DNA from: Leptasterias polaris
Taxonomy: Eukaryota; Echinodermata; Asteroidea; Forcipulatida; Asteriidae
Direction: 5' to 3'
Length of the DNA stretch: 64,000 bases
Assembly (NCBI GenBank): GCA_037783415.1
Contig: JAZGTN010000027.1
Span: forward strand, 3,868,001 to 3,932,000
The position numbers and the translations under genes were made by a program. A model generated the notes under the pieces. The model worked only from the letters and a program-made list of their open reading frames with translations. It searched no databases and had not been told where the DNA came from. Positions 22,529 to 34,224 of the stretch are shown here, in pieces. Position 1 is the first letter of the stretch. Every line of letters starts with the position of its first letter.

Positions 22529-22839
22529 ACGACCCCCTTCATTGAGCCCCTGTACCAATGATGGTTTATGGAATCAGTAACAAAATCATCTTCACTATCC
22601 ATGATGATGGCAAATATGTGTCCTACTCAGTCGATGGTTCATAGGAAGAATGACACCCGTTGTCAAAATAAAACAAGTCTTATGGGTTCATTGCCCACCT
22701 CGCTCACCTCATCCCCCCCCCGAAAAAAATAAATAAAAAATGTATCAATTTGAATAAACAAGCTTCGGAAACAATTTAACTGAACAACTATGTCGGCTCC
22801 AACAAAGCCGGCCCGCGTCCACTAAAACTAGTTCGGGCG
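22529..22839. promoter_or_regulatory. Presumed shared promoter region
   Basis: Lies between the divergent RING-like gene (-) and the third-gene 5' region (+). A second ATG frame on the minus strand (near 22604, MDSEDDFVTDSINHHW) closes quickly and could be a 5' exon or an upstream ORF. The part near 22800-22840 is GC-rich. Confidence 0.3.
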
Positions 22840-23275
22840 GCTATAGAGACGAAGCGCCCAGTTCAGCACGGCCGCCGGCCGCCAACAAACAAAGTTACAA
22901 AAAATACATATCTTCAGTGAAGCCGCCAAGCTTTGCTTTTTGGTGGTGGGGGGGGGGGGGGGGGGGGGTGGGGGTTGCAGTTCGCTAGCAATGTGAGTTT
23001 GAATGATTACAGTCATTCTCATTCTCTACGTTTCAACAAAATCATAGCACAATATGAAAGAAATCTAAAATAACTATAGCGGCAAATTATGTGTTCCGTT
23101 TTAACGAAACGACAACTCACTCATGTTTTGCCAGGGATTTGTTTTTGGACTTTTACGGACAGAGCAAGTTTCGTTCGCTGGAGCAGCAGTCAAAATACAC
23201 ATGGATCCAGACAGGCTGCTTAATGAAATAGCAAGAACTTTGACGACCTCAAAATACTACTATCGACATTGACAA
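22840..23275 (+). pseudogene. 5' end of the third gene, copy 2
   Basis: Direct repeat of 7090-7530. It includes the same upstream sequence, interrupted by a G run (22946-22968), and the ATG at 23201 with MDPDRLLNEIARTLT then SKYYYRH. It is cut off at about 23275, where the LINE-containing duplicated segment begins. Short homology (GAGAGCAAACAAG) lies at the junction. The rest of the gene is not in the window. Confidence 0.5.
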
Positions 23276-23288
23276 TATTTCTGAGAGC

Positions 23289-24420
23289 AAACAAGTTCGT
23301 GAGAGCAAACAAGGAGGCTGCAGAGATCTGCATGGACAAGGTGAAGAGGTGGGGGAGCCACATCTGATCCTCGGGTCGTCAGAGCTAGGGAGGAGATGGA
23401 AGTGGCCTACTGTTCTCTTGTAGCAGACCACAGCTTCACTAACCAAGAGGACGATGTACAAAAGCAAGAAGAAAGTCCTACTTGAAACTTATGATCTCAT
23501 CGAGGAGGAGGAGCTTACCCTAAAAATCAGAGAAGTGAAAAAAGCTCATGTCAACCAAACGCAAGCGGTGTGCTGGAGGTTCATCAACGAGATTACAGAC
23601 AGAAAGTCCTCCAGACCCTCTAAGACCATGGGAGATACCGATGACAACGGGTAGAGACATGGAAAAACCACTTCAAAAACCTTCTTAGTGATGAACCGGA
23701 GGTGCTGCACCGGATGTGCTGCAGCATACTGGGTGCACAGGTGGAGGGGGATCAGGTGTTTATACCCTGGACATCGAGGATGGCCCATTCAACCATGAGT
23801 AGTATGTCATGGCAAGGGGTGAACTCAAGGGTGGAAAGTGCTGTGGGGATTCAGACGAGAGAGGTCTACGGTGGGGCACGTCATTGCACTAGGAGACTTA
23901 TTGAAGGTGTCAAGCATAAACATCTCCCTGCAGTCTTCACCTCCATCGACTTCCGCAAGGTGTTTGACACTACCGGGTCAAGATGATGAACATCCTCACC
24001 GCATATGGGATCCCCAAAAAGTTAGTGCAAGTGAATGGGGTAGCCTCAAAAAGTTTGTGCAAGTGAATGGGGGTAACCTACGCAAACACCCCGGCCAGGG
24101 TCACTTAACTAGATGATGTCACCGTGTTCTTTGACATCCTGGCAGGAGTGTTTCAGGGTGACACCTTGGCCGCATTTCTCTTTATCATCGTCCTCGACTA
24201 CATCCTGAGGAAGGCGATCAATGGAAGAGAAGATGAGCTGGGTTTCACCATAGTGACCTGCAAGAGCCGGCGAGTGTCTCCTGATGTGATGATCACTGAT
24301 ATGGACTTTGCTGATATGACATTGCACTTGTTTCAAATACATTGGAGCAGGCTCGAGACCTATTGCTGAAGGTTGGACTCCAGGTGAACACAAAGACGAC
24401 CAAAATGCTCGCTACAACAT
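23289..24420 (+). pseudogene. RTE-clade LINE fragment, copy 1
   Basis: Fragments of an RTE-type polymerase in several frames: the linker YDLIEEEELTLKIREVKKAH, WRFINEITDRKSS, the reverse transcriptase pieces RRLIEGVKHKHLPAVFTSID and FDILAGVFQGDTLAAFLFII, and DFAD. Stops and frameshifts throughout. Truncated at the 5' side relative to 40854-42513. Confidence 0.8.
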
Positions 24421-24439
24421 CACTGACAATCATGGTTGA

Positions 24440-25271
24440 CATCTCGAATGACTAGTGAATCGACTGCTATAAATGACAGACTCATGACCATGACAGCAGT
24501 TCTTCAATCTGGCAAAAGTGTGACTTTCAGCAGTGTTTATGCATCAACAATGCAGAGACGAGATGATGAAAAAGAATCCTTCATATGAAGTTAATCGCAC
24601 CATCTCTAAGACCAAAGGTAAAATGATTGTGATTGCAGACTTCACATGAGTTGGAAAAGAATGAGTAGTTTGGCCTTGTGTATTTGGCAGATATGGTGTA
24701 GGAAAGATGAATTCTAACAGCCTGCTACTGCTAATACCCAATCGAAGCTGACTGTCAATGGGATAATGTTTAGATTGAAAAACAAGTTTAACGAGAACAT
24801 GGCAGCTTATGAGATCCAGGCAATGACACCAGATAGATCACATCCTTGCGAATGCCGGCCGATGCGCTCAAAAACATTTGCGTCACTCGCATGCTTCGGA
24901 GTGCAAACTGCTTCACAGATCATAGGCTGCTTTAATATCACAAGGTCCAGATTTTCCACTATACGTGACCAACAGGTTCAGCTCATCAACTTACAAAATA
25001 CGACACAGCTATATAAACCCTCAACTTGACAGAGCTGAACTACGAAGTCGAATCCATGACCTAAAAACAACTGGTTCCAAGACAGAGCAGACAAAGTTGA
25101 GAAGTTTGCACAGAGGAAAAACTATCGCGACTTCTACACATCACTCAACATGATATATGGTCCAAGTTCTCATCCCATCATGACCACTGATGGCAAGCTT
25201 TCGACCTCCCCCAGAGACCTCAAAGCCAGATTGATGGAACATTTTTCTACTCTTCTAAACCAACCTGATAT
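24440..25271 (+). pseudogene. Second decayed LINE, endonuclease part (copy 1)
   Basis: Pieces such as DRLMTMTAVLQSGKSVTFSS and MIYGPSSHPIMTTDGKLSTS followed by HFSTLLNQP match the endonuclease and linker of APE-type LINEs. Many stops. Continues after the inserted CR1/L2 element at 29145. Confidence 0.65.
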
Positions 25272-25379
25272 AATAATAATAATAATACGAGAAATTTATA
25301 TAGCGCATAATGCAGAAGCCTCTATGCGCAACACAAAAACAAAAACATAGAAAAGAATATAATTTTAAAAAGCAAGTTA

Positions 25380-28300
25380 CACAAATAAAGATTCAAACAA
25401 ATGAGTTTTTAAAAGTCCCTTGAAAATCTGAAGAGAGCCAGCTTGGCGAATATTAAGAGGTAAGTCATTCCATAATGAAGGTGCAATGAAGTTGAAGGCT
25501 CTTTGACCATAAAATTTTGTGGAAAAAGTAGTTTGCGTGAGTAGGGATTGGCCAGCAGATCGGAGAGGACGAACAGGAATATATTTATGGAGAAGATCAG
25601 ATATATAGTCAGGGGATAAGCCATGAAGAGCTTTGAAAGTGAGAAGATTTAACTTATAAACGATACGCAGTTTGATTGGGAGCCAGTGGATTTCTTGTAT
25701 AAGATGGGAGTAATATGTTGGGAACGAGGGGTGCGAGAGACGAGGCGAGCAGCGGTGTTCTGAACTCGTTGAATTTTAGAAAGTTCTCTATCTGACAGAC
25801 CAATTAGAAGAGAATTGCAAGAGTCGAGTCTGGAAGTGACAAAGGCATGAACCAGTAAAAGAGTAGAATCATCATCAAGATGGCGCCGGATTCGACCTAT
25901 TTTTCGAATTTGTAGAAGAGCAGATTTGCATATATTGGTTACCTGGTCGGTCATACTCATTGTAGAATCCATTAGAATACCGAGGTTTCTAACTACACGA
26001 GATGGTTGAATAAGAGATTGTCCAATGTTAATTTCTGTAGGAGAAACGTTTTTAGAAAAACGTGAGTTGAAAATGATGATTTCGGTTTTAGCATCGTTAA
26101 GAGCAAGCTTGTTAGATAAAGACCAAGATTTAATGTCGTCAATACAAGCCTCAATTTTTGCAAGGGCTAAGTCACGATTCGCCGGATTATAGGTGATATA
26201 AAGCTGTGTATCATCTGCATAAACAATACTCTTTATTCCATGAGCAGCTATGATATCTTGCAGCGGTGCACTAAACATATAAATAATAGGGGTCCGGCTG
26301 CAGAACCTTGTGGCACACCGCACCACAGGCAATGACAATCAGATTTCACACTATCAATGAGTACTGATTGATTACGGTTCTCCAAATACGAAGCGATCCA
26401 TTTCAAAACTGTGTGACGTAACCCATAACGAGAAGAAAGACGCTTGCAAAGATGAGTATGGACAAGAGTGTCAAAGGCGGAGGAGAAATCCAGGAGTACC
26501 AAGACTGCTTCTTGGTGATTATCTAGCGCGAGCAGGATGTCATTTTGCACGCTGAGGAGAGCAGTCTCGGTACTGTGAAATGGTCTATAAGCAGACTGCA
26601 TTTTTGCATAAAGATTGTTATCACATAAATGAGCTTGAAGTTGATCCACAGCAATTCTTTCAATTAATTTAGAAATATATCTCAGGTTAGAAATTGGGCG
26701 GTAGCTGGCAAGGCTTTCGGGATCTAAGTTCGGCTTCTTTAAAAGAGGAAGTACACATGCTTCCTTCAAATGATCAGGAAAAAGTCCGGAGGAAAGCGAA
26801 AGATTAATCACTTTCGTTAAAACAGGAAGCAATACAGGAACACAATCCTTAAAAACAGACGATGGTAATGGGTCCAATTTGCAAGAAGTGACAGGAGACG
26901 ATTTAATCATTTTCAGCACCTCCTCTGAGGAAACAGGGCGAAATTCAGTGAACAGTGAAGTACAGTGATCATGTATCGTAACAGAGAGCGGTGCAGGCTG
27001 GACACTATCAATTTTACTATGCAGTTTGCGAATTTTGTCATCAAAGAAAATTGCAAACCTGTCCGCAAGTTCTTTAGGGTCATGAAAAGTGGGCAGAGTT
27101 TTTGTGGATTTGGCAGATGAAAGTTTATCAATTATCCGAAACTGATCTTTAGGTTGGGAGTCAGATATTTCCTGGCGATGATAATTAGATTTTACAGAAT
27201 TTAGGAGGTTTCTGTAAAAAAGACACTGATCATTGTAATATTCTTTATGAACCACAAGACCAGTTTTGGACCATTTTCTCTCACGGCGGCGTCTTTCCTG
27301 TTTGGCTTCACGTAGTGAGTCTGTGTACCAGGGAGCATGAGGGCGTAAAATAATAGTCCTCACAATCTCTGGAGCATGACGGTCAAGAGTAGCTTGAAGA
27401 ACGGTATCATACTGACGAACAAGACCTTCCAAATCATCAGAAGGATTCATAACTAAGTTCGAATTAGAAATGTCACGCTTAAATGAATCCATATCAATGG
27501 AGCGGAGTTTGCGGCTGCAAATGGTCTTAGTGGGAGCATCCGGTCGAGCAATATTTATGAGGCACTGAACAGCAGCATGGTCCGATGGAAGATCATGGTG
27601 AACAGTAACAGAAGAAATCAGGTTGTCATTTGCATTGGATATTAGCAGATCTAAAGTATGCCCAGCAGTGTGTGTAGGAACAGAGACATACTGTTCAAAA
27701 TTGCTCAAGTTCAGAAAATCATGACAAATCTCAGCTTCACGGTTACCTGGCACATCCACATGTATGTTAAAATCTCCTGCCAGGAGAAATTTACCAGAAT
27801 TGGCAATAAGGAATTCTACAAGGCAACCAAAATCATCATGAAACATGACATTGGTAATCTTGTTTTTGTTGTTTGGCGGAGGCCTGTAAACTACTACAAG
27901 CCGAAAGGTAGAAGCATGGACTGTTAATGAGAGGTCTATGGTTTCAAATGCTCTGTATTCTTGACTTTTGTGGGTTTTGAAGCTAATGCCATCACGAAGA
28001 AGAACACCAACACCGCCAGCTCTTGAGTGTAATCTTGGAGAGTGATAGAAAGTATAGTTTGGTAGCGTGCTTTTTATATCAGCTAGGGCCCGATCATCTC
28101 GATCACTTCCCGTGAGCCACGTTTCAGTTATAGCCATTATGTCCAACTGGTGACTGATAACAAAATCACATAGGGCAGTTGATTTGTCTTTGGAATTGAC
28201 TGAATGGGCATTCCACAAGGCAAAGCGAAGGCGTGGGGCATTACTCTTCTTTTTGTCGGGAGTTGGAAGTGCAATGTTGGTTTCAGCAGGGTAACATGTC

Positions 28301-28779
28301 ACAAGGTTTGCATTACTCGACCGCTTGCGTGTTCCACCACGGAAACCTCTACGTGTTCTCGGTTTGGAGCAAATTTTCAAGTTATTAAGCATTTTCCATA
28401 ATGGTGGAGGAATAGGGAAAGTAGTACGGGTATTTCCTAGTTTCAGAAGTTGACCATTGTCATAGGAATACAGTTTATTTGTTGTTGCTTTTGAGATGAG
28501 CTCATCACTGCAATTATTTAAAGGCCCAGGGTTGGGACAGACATCACCACAGATCAAAAGTTGAATGTTGAAAGTTGATGTTGAGTTGGTAGAATGGGGA
28601 ATTGGGGTCCTCAGATATCCCTTGGTTGATACTTTCCTTCCATTTAAGCACAATGCAGACTCATACTTAACCTTAGAGTGTAGGCCAACATAGTGTACAT
28701 GGGCATGGGTATTAGACAAGAGTCGAAGTGTACATAAAACAGCAACAGACATAAAACACCTCCATGTAAATAATTCCAT
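25380..28779 (-). pseudogene. LINE ORF2: signal-like N-terminus, 2A motif, endonuclease, reverse transcriptase
   Basis: From ATG 28779: a hydrophobic leader (FMSVAVLCTLRLLSNTHA), a 2A-like motif GDVCPNPGP (residues 78-86), an APE endonuclease (LRFALWNAHSVNS, LLAGDFNIHV, SDHAAVQC) and a reverse transcriptase (SYRPISNL, LLDFSSAFDT, GVPQGSAAGPLLF, YADDTQLYI). It ends with the C-terminal QRVQNTAARLVSRTPRSQHI and APSLWNDLPLNIRQAG. One frameshift lies just before YADD (near 26300) and another near 25690. Otherwise it is open for 843 codons. Encodes the machinery for target-primed reverse transcription. Probably inactive as it stands, but young. Confidence 0.88.
28522..28545 (-). other. 2A-like stop-carry-on motif
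   Basis: Encodes DVCPNPGP, the core D-V-x-x-N-P-G-P at which ribosomes can release at G and continue at P. It lies after a hydrophobic FNIQLLIC stretch. Similar motifs at the N-termini of CR1/L2-type LINE proteins are known to separate leader and enzyme. Confidence 0.8.
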
Positions 28780-29144
28780 TGTGCCTCCAGCACTTTGACA
28801 ACCAGTACTTGAGAATTACACCAGGCTCCTTCTAATCATCAAGGTCAGCATGATTGATAAACAGGAAGTCTTAATGGTAGCTGGTGACAGATGTTATGCT
28901 TGCTGGGTTGATCTAACTAAAGGCAGAATACTCAAAATGAGAAAGTTTCTTCCACCAAATTCTTTAAAACACAGAAAAAGAATCACAATCCAAAGATACA
29001 GCGAGAAGGACTGTTCATAGCACTTTCAGATGATATCAAAATGAGCACACAACTCGAGCTGGATCAGGTTTAATCCACAGGATAAGTAGGACAGACAGAC
29101 ATGTGTGTGCAGCCTGTTAGGCGCTCACAACAACAAGAAAGATA

Positions 29145-30060
29145 TATGGTCCAAGTTCTCATCCCATCATCACCACTGATGGCAAGCTTTCGACCTCCCC
29201 CAGAGACCTCAAAGCCAGATTGATGGAACATTTTTCTACTTATCTAAACCAACCTGCAACATTCAGGTCATTAATAATTTATGACCTAGGAACAGGACCA
29301 ACACTGGCTGAGGTAATCGAAACAATAAAATAGACGAAGTTTAAGAGAAGCCCTGGACCAGATGGCATACCCCTGAAACACTAAAAAATACATTACTGGA
29401 AAGCTCCATTAAATAACTTCCGAGTTTGGTCACAAAAACTCAGAAAGTATTTTCACTTATTTAGTGGGAGTGTACATTGAATTACTTGGGTCATTAAACT
29501 TAATGGATGAGCAGTAAGTTTGCCTGGGGCAGTCAGCAGCGCTACTTTATGGTTTGTGCATAATCCAATTAACTCCACTGTTTGGAAAAGGAATTAAATG
29601 GAGATAACAGATGTGAGTTGCCAGGCGAAAAGGATGTTTTATTTTAGCCTCTTTCTGAAATAGAGCTTTCCCGTAATGTGGAGGAGATGTCATGATTTAG
29701 GCACCTACATGTATGCAAAATCTTCAATGATATATTGCATAAGAACATCTCTACCGACCTCAAGATTGCTAACATGTTGATCTATGAGAAAAGAGCCAAG
29801 TTTTTGTGTGACAACTATGTATACAGAGGTGTCTCTCTCCTGAGCGTGGTAGATAAATGTTTTGCTGACATCTTGCTACAACGCCTCCAATAGGTCATGT
29901 AACCAAATTTCAGTCAAGATACAGAGATGATAGAAGCACCATCGATGTAATACTCACTCTACGTCTACTAATTGAGAAAAGCAGAGAGCAGAGGCAACAC
30001 ATGGGAAGGAAAAATGCCTACTTACTACTTTACTCGAGTGACTTCTAGTGCCACCATTTT
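29145..30060 (+). pseudogene. Second decayed LINE, reverse transcriptase part (copy 1)
   Basis: Begins with the second ~120-bp repeat (GGTCCAAGTTCTCATCCCATC). It then gives KFKRSPGPDGIP and, in 29700-30010, fragments such as CDNYVYRGVSLLSVVDKCFAD and LLIEKSREQRQH of a reverse transcriptase. Full of stops. Confidence 0.65.
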
Positions 30061-30665
30061 GAAAAGCGCCCTCTATAAGAAAAATCTAAATATACTTTAG
30101 TTCAACAGCTCTGTGGTATTATTCTCACTACAAATCAAGAAATGTAAAGATATTTGCCTGATTTTGGGGGCTAAAATATGCCATTTAGTGGTATTTTGGG
30201 GGCCATCTTGAAAACAGCGCCCTCACGGTCTTACCCACCACCAGGATTTTTGCAGACAACCAGATTTCAAAAGTAATATTGTCAAGGGTTCCAAAAATCC
30301 CCAGGGGGTGCAGGGGGGGTGGGGGTAGCCCACGGACTAAATGCTACCACTCATCTCATGCTCAAGTTTAAGTATTATTCTTGACAAAACACAAATAAAA
30401 AACTAATTTAATTTTAAGTACTTTACTAACGAATAAAATGGTGCGAATACAATATAATAGAACAACTTTCTTAAATCCTTTTTTTAAACACCGATGAATG
30501 AAATAGATACACCTTCGTTTGATATACTGTTATATGATTTGTATAAAAAAGACCAGAAAAAAATGTAAGTACATGCATTGATAGGATGGCTTGTTATATC
30601 ACGAAAATGATAATAATTTGTTGTTCTGGCAGAGCCTGATGAATCTAGTCTAGAGTTTATACCTT

Positions 30666-30757
30666 GGGCCCAATTTCATAGAGCTGCTTAAGCACAAAGG
30701 TAGCTAAGCACAACAAAAGTATGCCTGCTTATTAAGCAACTCGATGAAATTGGGCCC
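30666..30757. mobile_element. Short foldback MITE (copy 1)
   Basis: 92 bp with inverted ends GGGCCCAATTTCATAGAG and CTCGATGAAATTGGGCCC and inner GCTTAAGCA / TTAAGCA. No clear target duplication. A second copy is at 45786-45877 because of the segmental duplication. Confidence 0.75.
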
Positions 30758-30907
30758 TGGTGGTAGATGTTATAAGAAAAAACAAAAGAAAAATAATCAA
30801 AGGAATCAAGGTTTAAACAATTTTAAAAATAAAAATATCTTTAAATATCCTTGTTTTGAGCCAGGTGTAATTAAATAAAATAATGTTTTTATGTCTACAG
30901 TGTTTAA

Positions 30908-31245
30908 AGGGACACGTTGCCTTCAAATCTCATGAAATTTTACTGTTTGTAGGTGTTCCTTATCCTTATTAAGAGTTGTTCATGCAATAAAACACTCTTA
31001 AAGTGTTATAATTAGTGAATGGTGATTAAAAAACCCAACATTACCCTCTGACCCCCTGACATCTGTCCCGCGAAACGTGTACGTATTTCCAGCCGTAAAT
31101 ACCATCGTCCATCTGGTGCCATAGCCAGTGGCCTGGTAAACCTATCAGATGAACACCGGGTAAAACATCTTTCCAACCGTGTTCATTTCATACAAACGCT
31201 TTTTATAGCCCAAAAGCGCACAATCTGAAGGCAACGTGTATACCT
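30908..31245. mobile_element. TTAA-flanked MITE (copy 1)
   Basis: Ends AGGGACACGTTGCCTTCA and TGAAGGCAACGTGTATACCT are inverted, with TTAA at 30904-30907 and 31246-31249, the piggyBac-type insertion mark. Non-coding. Confidence 0.85.
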
Positions 31246-33076
31246 TTAATATAAATAAGATGTTACAAGAATAACTGCTTCTGATGCAAAGTTGTTATGT
31301 TCTACACAATATTTGTCAAAATCAAAAACAAAGCTTTTAATACAACTAGATATGCTATTACACAATAATCGTAATGACTTAACAAATTACCAAAGAATAA
31401 GATTTCCTCTCGCAATAATCAAAATGCTGCAACATCACATAATTTTTACAAATGTAACCATACGATTGTTAGTATTAAAAAATACTGACGTTCAATCTAA
31501 AATCTCAGTGATGAAAACGTTTATGCTCAAATGCTAATGTGTTAGAGAAATAATTCCCCACGAATTACTGTAGTAACAGGTCGATGAATTTTTGTTTGAA
31601 TTTCAAAAATGACACTGCTTATTTAACATGTCGCAAAGGAAAAGAGCTCGCTTTGAACGTCGATTATTTGTTGTTTTTCACTAAAAAACAACTACTGAGT
31701 TTGATGACAGTTTTTACAGGTTTGTTTTATGGTGTGTTTGTTGAAAACTTGAGAATGAGAATTAATTTACTCTTCCCGAAAACAATGATGTACTTTCCCT
31801 TAACAATAACCTTCTCAACTTCGAACCGGGGATCGATTAGTGATCAACTTGAGCAACCTGATATTCTATTGGACGAATCAAAAGAGGAATCAGAAGAATG
31901 TTCTATTACTTTAGAAACCCAAATCTGTACAAAACTTTCTAAAATAATAACATTTCTAAACTATCTCAGAAAAGTGTCAGTTCTCATTCAGTAAAATTGG
32001 TTCAACGTTTAATTTAAAAAAAGTTTTATAATTCCAACCAAGTATATAGCTGATTGGACAACTACACATTATGCATCAGTGGAGCTTTCACTATAAACAC
32101 TAAGATGTAACGAGACTGTCTAAATTTATTCCAACAAAGCATGTAGACTGATATGGGACAAAAATGTGTTTCAACACCTGAGACGCAGAATGGTTCACGA
32201 GAGTGTCCATGGTTTTCCAAATTGATTGAACTTGTGACAGTTGTGGACAACCAAATTGAATTGCTTAGACCCAAATATTATTGTTTGACCTTTGAAAAGC
32301 GAATTATCGTTGTGATTTTTATTAAGAAAACGAATCCGTGTTGAGAGGTATAGGTTTGTTTTCATTCCCATCTTTTCCCCAAATGCGTTTAAACACGATG
32401 AATTATTTACAGTTAAGCAATAACAAATAAAGCAGTTTAAACCATTTGATTAAACATTTTATCAGCTTCAAAAATAGCGATTAAAAATATTCTAGAAACA
32501 TCCAGGCACTCAACCTTATTATTTCTAAACAAGTATACGTAATATTTCAAGCTGTGTTAAAAATTGCATGTTGTTACTAAGACATCTTAAAATCAACAAA
32601 GCAAAATTGAAAGCCAAAGGAAAAAAAAGTACAATTTGAAAATGTCAAAACACATTTTACAAATGTACGTGTTTGATACACTTGAATTCGTAACGTTATT
32701 AATCTGTAGGCTACATGCATTTAAGTAATCATAAATAAAGTGATTCACTCGTGGTTAACAATGTTTTTACTTGCTTGGAATAACGACAGTATTTCCGTCA
32801 AAAGAAGTGCAAAATGCTTAAGTTCTTTTAAAATTAGAATAAATAAATCAATCAATAAATTAATTAATCATTAAATTTTAACCCCAACAATGATGGGATC
32901 GCCTTTTTGTTGTTGACTATAGTCTGTTACAATCTTTGTAGGCCATACAAAGATTGTAACAGACTGTAGACAACAAAAACTCAGATTGATTTGCATATGG
33001 CTATCGTAACAGTCATTGACGGTCTTTCTGTTTGACACATTATTAACAAATTATTTGTTTCTTAGCTTTGCAGAAA
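31246..33076. other. No confident gene; AT-rich flank of the exon
   Basis: Open frames at 31292-31537 and 31584-31994 have no recognisable domain. The second is frameshifted in copy 2 (46698-47057), so neither appears to be under coding constraint. Contains the hairpin at 32908-32977. Confidence 0.5.
32908..32977. repeat. Inverted repeat (hairpin), only in copy 1
   Basis: Arms GTCTGTTACAATCTTTGTA and TACAAAGATTGTAACAGAC are perfect, with a 5-base loop GGCCA and weaker pairing outside (TTGTTG / CAACAA). Copy 2 (near 48030) has only the right arm. Confidence 0.85.
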
Positions 33077-33390
33077 TTATAAGAACTTTGGATCGAAATA
33101 ATTAATACATGGCACAGTGAAATTGAATTCGGCCTCTATGTCCCAGGTACTGAAACCTACAAACCAGCTGGACTGAGGTGGTGTTGTAGCGTTGTAGGTC
33201 AGGGTAGACTCTGGCACCCCTTGGACTGCTACCGTGAAGAGACCGTTATCGTATGTGATCATGACTGGTACGCCGATGTAGTTTACGTCATTCTTAGACT
33301 TAACCCTTCTAGCCTCAGGATAGGAGGAATCCACTTTACTGATGGAAATAGAAAATTCGCGAATGTCCGGCTCTTCATAAGTCTCCCAAC
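33077..33390 (-). CDS. Terminal exon of an unrecognised secreted-type gene, copy 1
   Basis: Minus-strand exon after the acceptor GATGCAG, ending in TAA (33079-33077). Encodes about 104 residues: GWETYEEPDIREFSISISK, then NYIGVPVMITYDNGLF, AVQGVPESTLTYNATTPPQS and SWFVGFSTWDIEAEFNFTVP. The pattern of short beta strands with a terminal SWFVGFSTWD suggests an extracellular beta-sandwich or lectin-like domain. I cannot name the family with confidence. Two N-glycosylation sites are possible (NAT, NFT). Earlier exons are not visible. The paralogue at 48161-48477 differs mainly in this exon, and most changes alter amino acids. Confidence 0.6.
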
Positions 33391-34126
33391 CTGCATCCAA
33401 GTAATTAAGAGTAATCACAATATCAAGAACAATGTCATCATTATCAAAAAAATTCAGCGATTATCAAAATAAAGCGTGAATTTATCCTTGCATGCCTTTC
33501 AGTTATAATTGTATGTAACATCTCATAATAACGTTAACACAAAAGTTTGTAATTTTTTCATTTGCTGCCGCATTGCTTCGAATCTGGTTTTTAGAACAAA
33601 TTAAAAGATTAATTAGTTAGTTCATTAAAGTTTGAAAAGTGAAAGAATGTATATATCAAACTTTGAGATTTTGAAAATTCCAGTGCACATACGCAGCTCT
33701 TTCACACATACACTCTACGGACATTTCTTTGTATGGGGAGAATTAATATAATTATAAAAAACCACTAGTGAAAACATTGTGTGGACGAAGATCCAAATAG
33801 AGTTTAAAATCCCTACATATACGGTGTGGACCTCCTGATCTCAGGTCCACACATCATCGTAGTGCTTAAACACACAAAGAAAGGGGGAAAATTAAAGAAA
33901 CCACATGATTGGTAACTTCAAACTGTACTGCAACTAAAGCAGCATAATCACATGATTACTTCCCTTAAATTTACAATAAACTTAAGGCCCTGTCACACCT
34001 TGACGTTTTAGCCAGCGTATGCACAAGTATCAACATTTCTCTAAAGCGCTGGCGAACGCTAAACTATCGACGTTTTTTCAATTTTGAGCGTATACACAGC
34101 GTAATCATAACGAGTTGGATGTATAC

Positions 34127-34168
34127 ATATCGTAGTAGTAACTTATCTATAAGTTACTACTACGATAT
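34127..34168. repeat. Perfect 19-bp hairpin
   Basis: Arms ATATCGTAGTAGTAACTTA and TAAGTTACTACTACGATAT with a 4-base loop TCTA. Inside a MITE-like stretch starting GGCCCTGTCACACCTTGACG (33984), whose copy-2 counterpart is cut by the LTR element at 49174. Confidence 0.85.
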
Positions 34169-34224
34169 AGAAGTAACGTTTCCATACCGTTTAGATAACT
34201 TGTATCAACGAATACCAACGAATG

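Larger units (their letters stand above)
25272..29144 (-). mobile_element. CR1/L2-type LINE, nearly full length
   Basis: Minus-strand LINE. The 3' end has GCGCTATATAAATTTC and an (ATT)n tail, which appears on the plus strand as TAATAATAATAATAATA at 25272. The 5' side includes about 365 bp of untranslated sequence. At the matching place in the second copy of the segment (43357-43370) this element is absent. Direct repeats of ~120 bp flank it (25146-25271 and 29145-29270). Confidence 0.9.
23289..34090 (+). repeat. Segmental duplication, copy 1
   Basis: Direct, highly similar copy of 41389-49172 when the LINE at 25272-29144 is left out. Contains two decayed LINEs, foldback and TTAA MITEs and the terminal exon at 33077-33390. 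Copy 2 extends further left (to 40854), while copy 1 extends further right. Confidence 0.92.

Noticed and set aside
22529..22558. Extension of the RING-like protein to a TTG at 22558
   Set aside because: Animal nuclear genes start at ATG. The first in-frame ATG is at 22528, and an upstream exon is the more likely source of extra residues.
26913..28401. Frames inside the CR1/L2 LINE on either strand
   Set aside because: Shadows of the 843-codon endonuclease/reverse transcriptase frame.
31292..31994. Two frames (81 and 136 aa) next to the TTAA MITE
   Set aside because: No domain. The longer one is frameshifted in the second copy of the segment and there is no sign of codon conservation.
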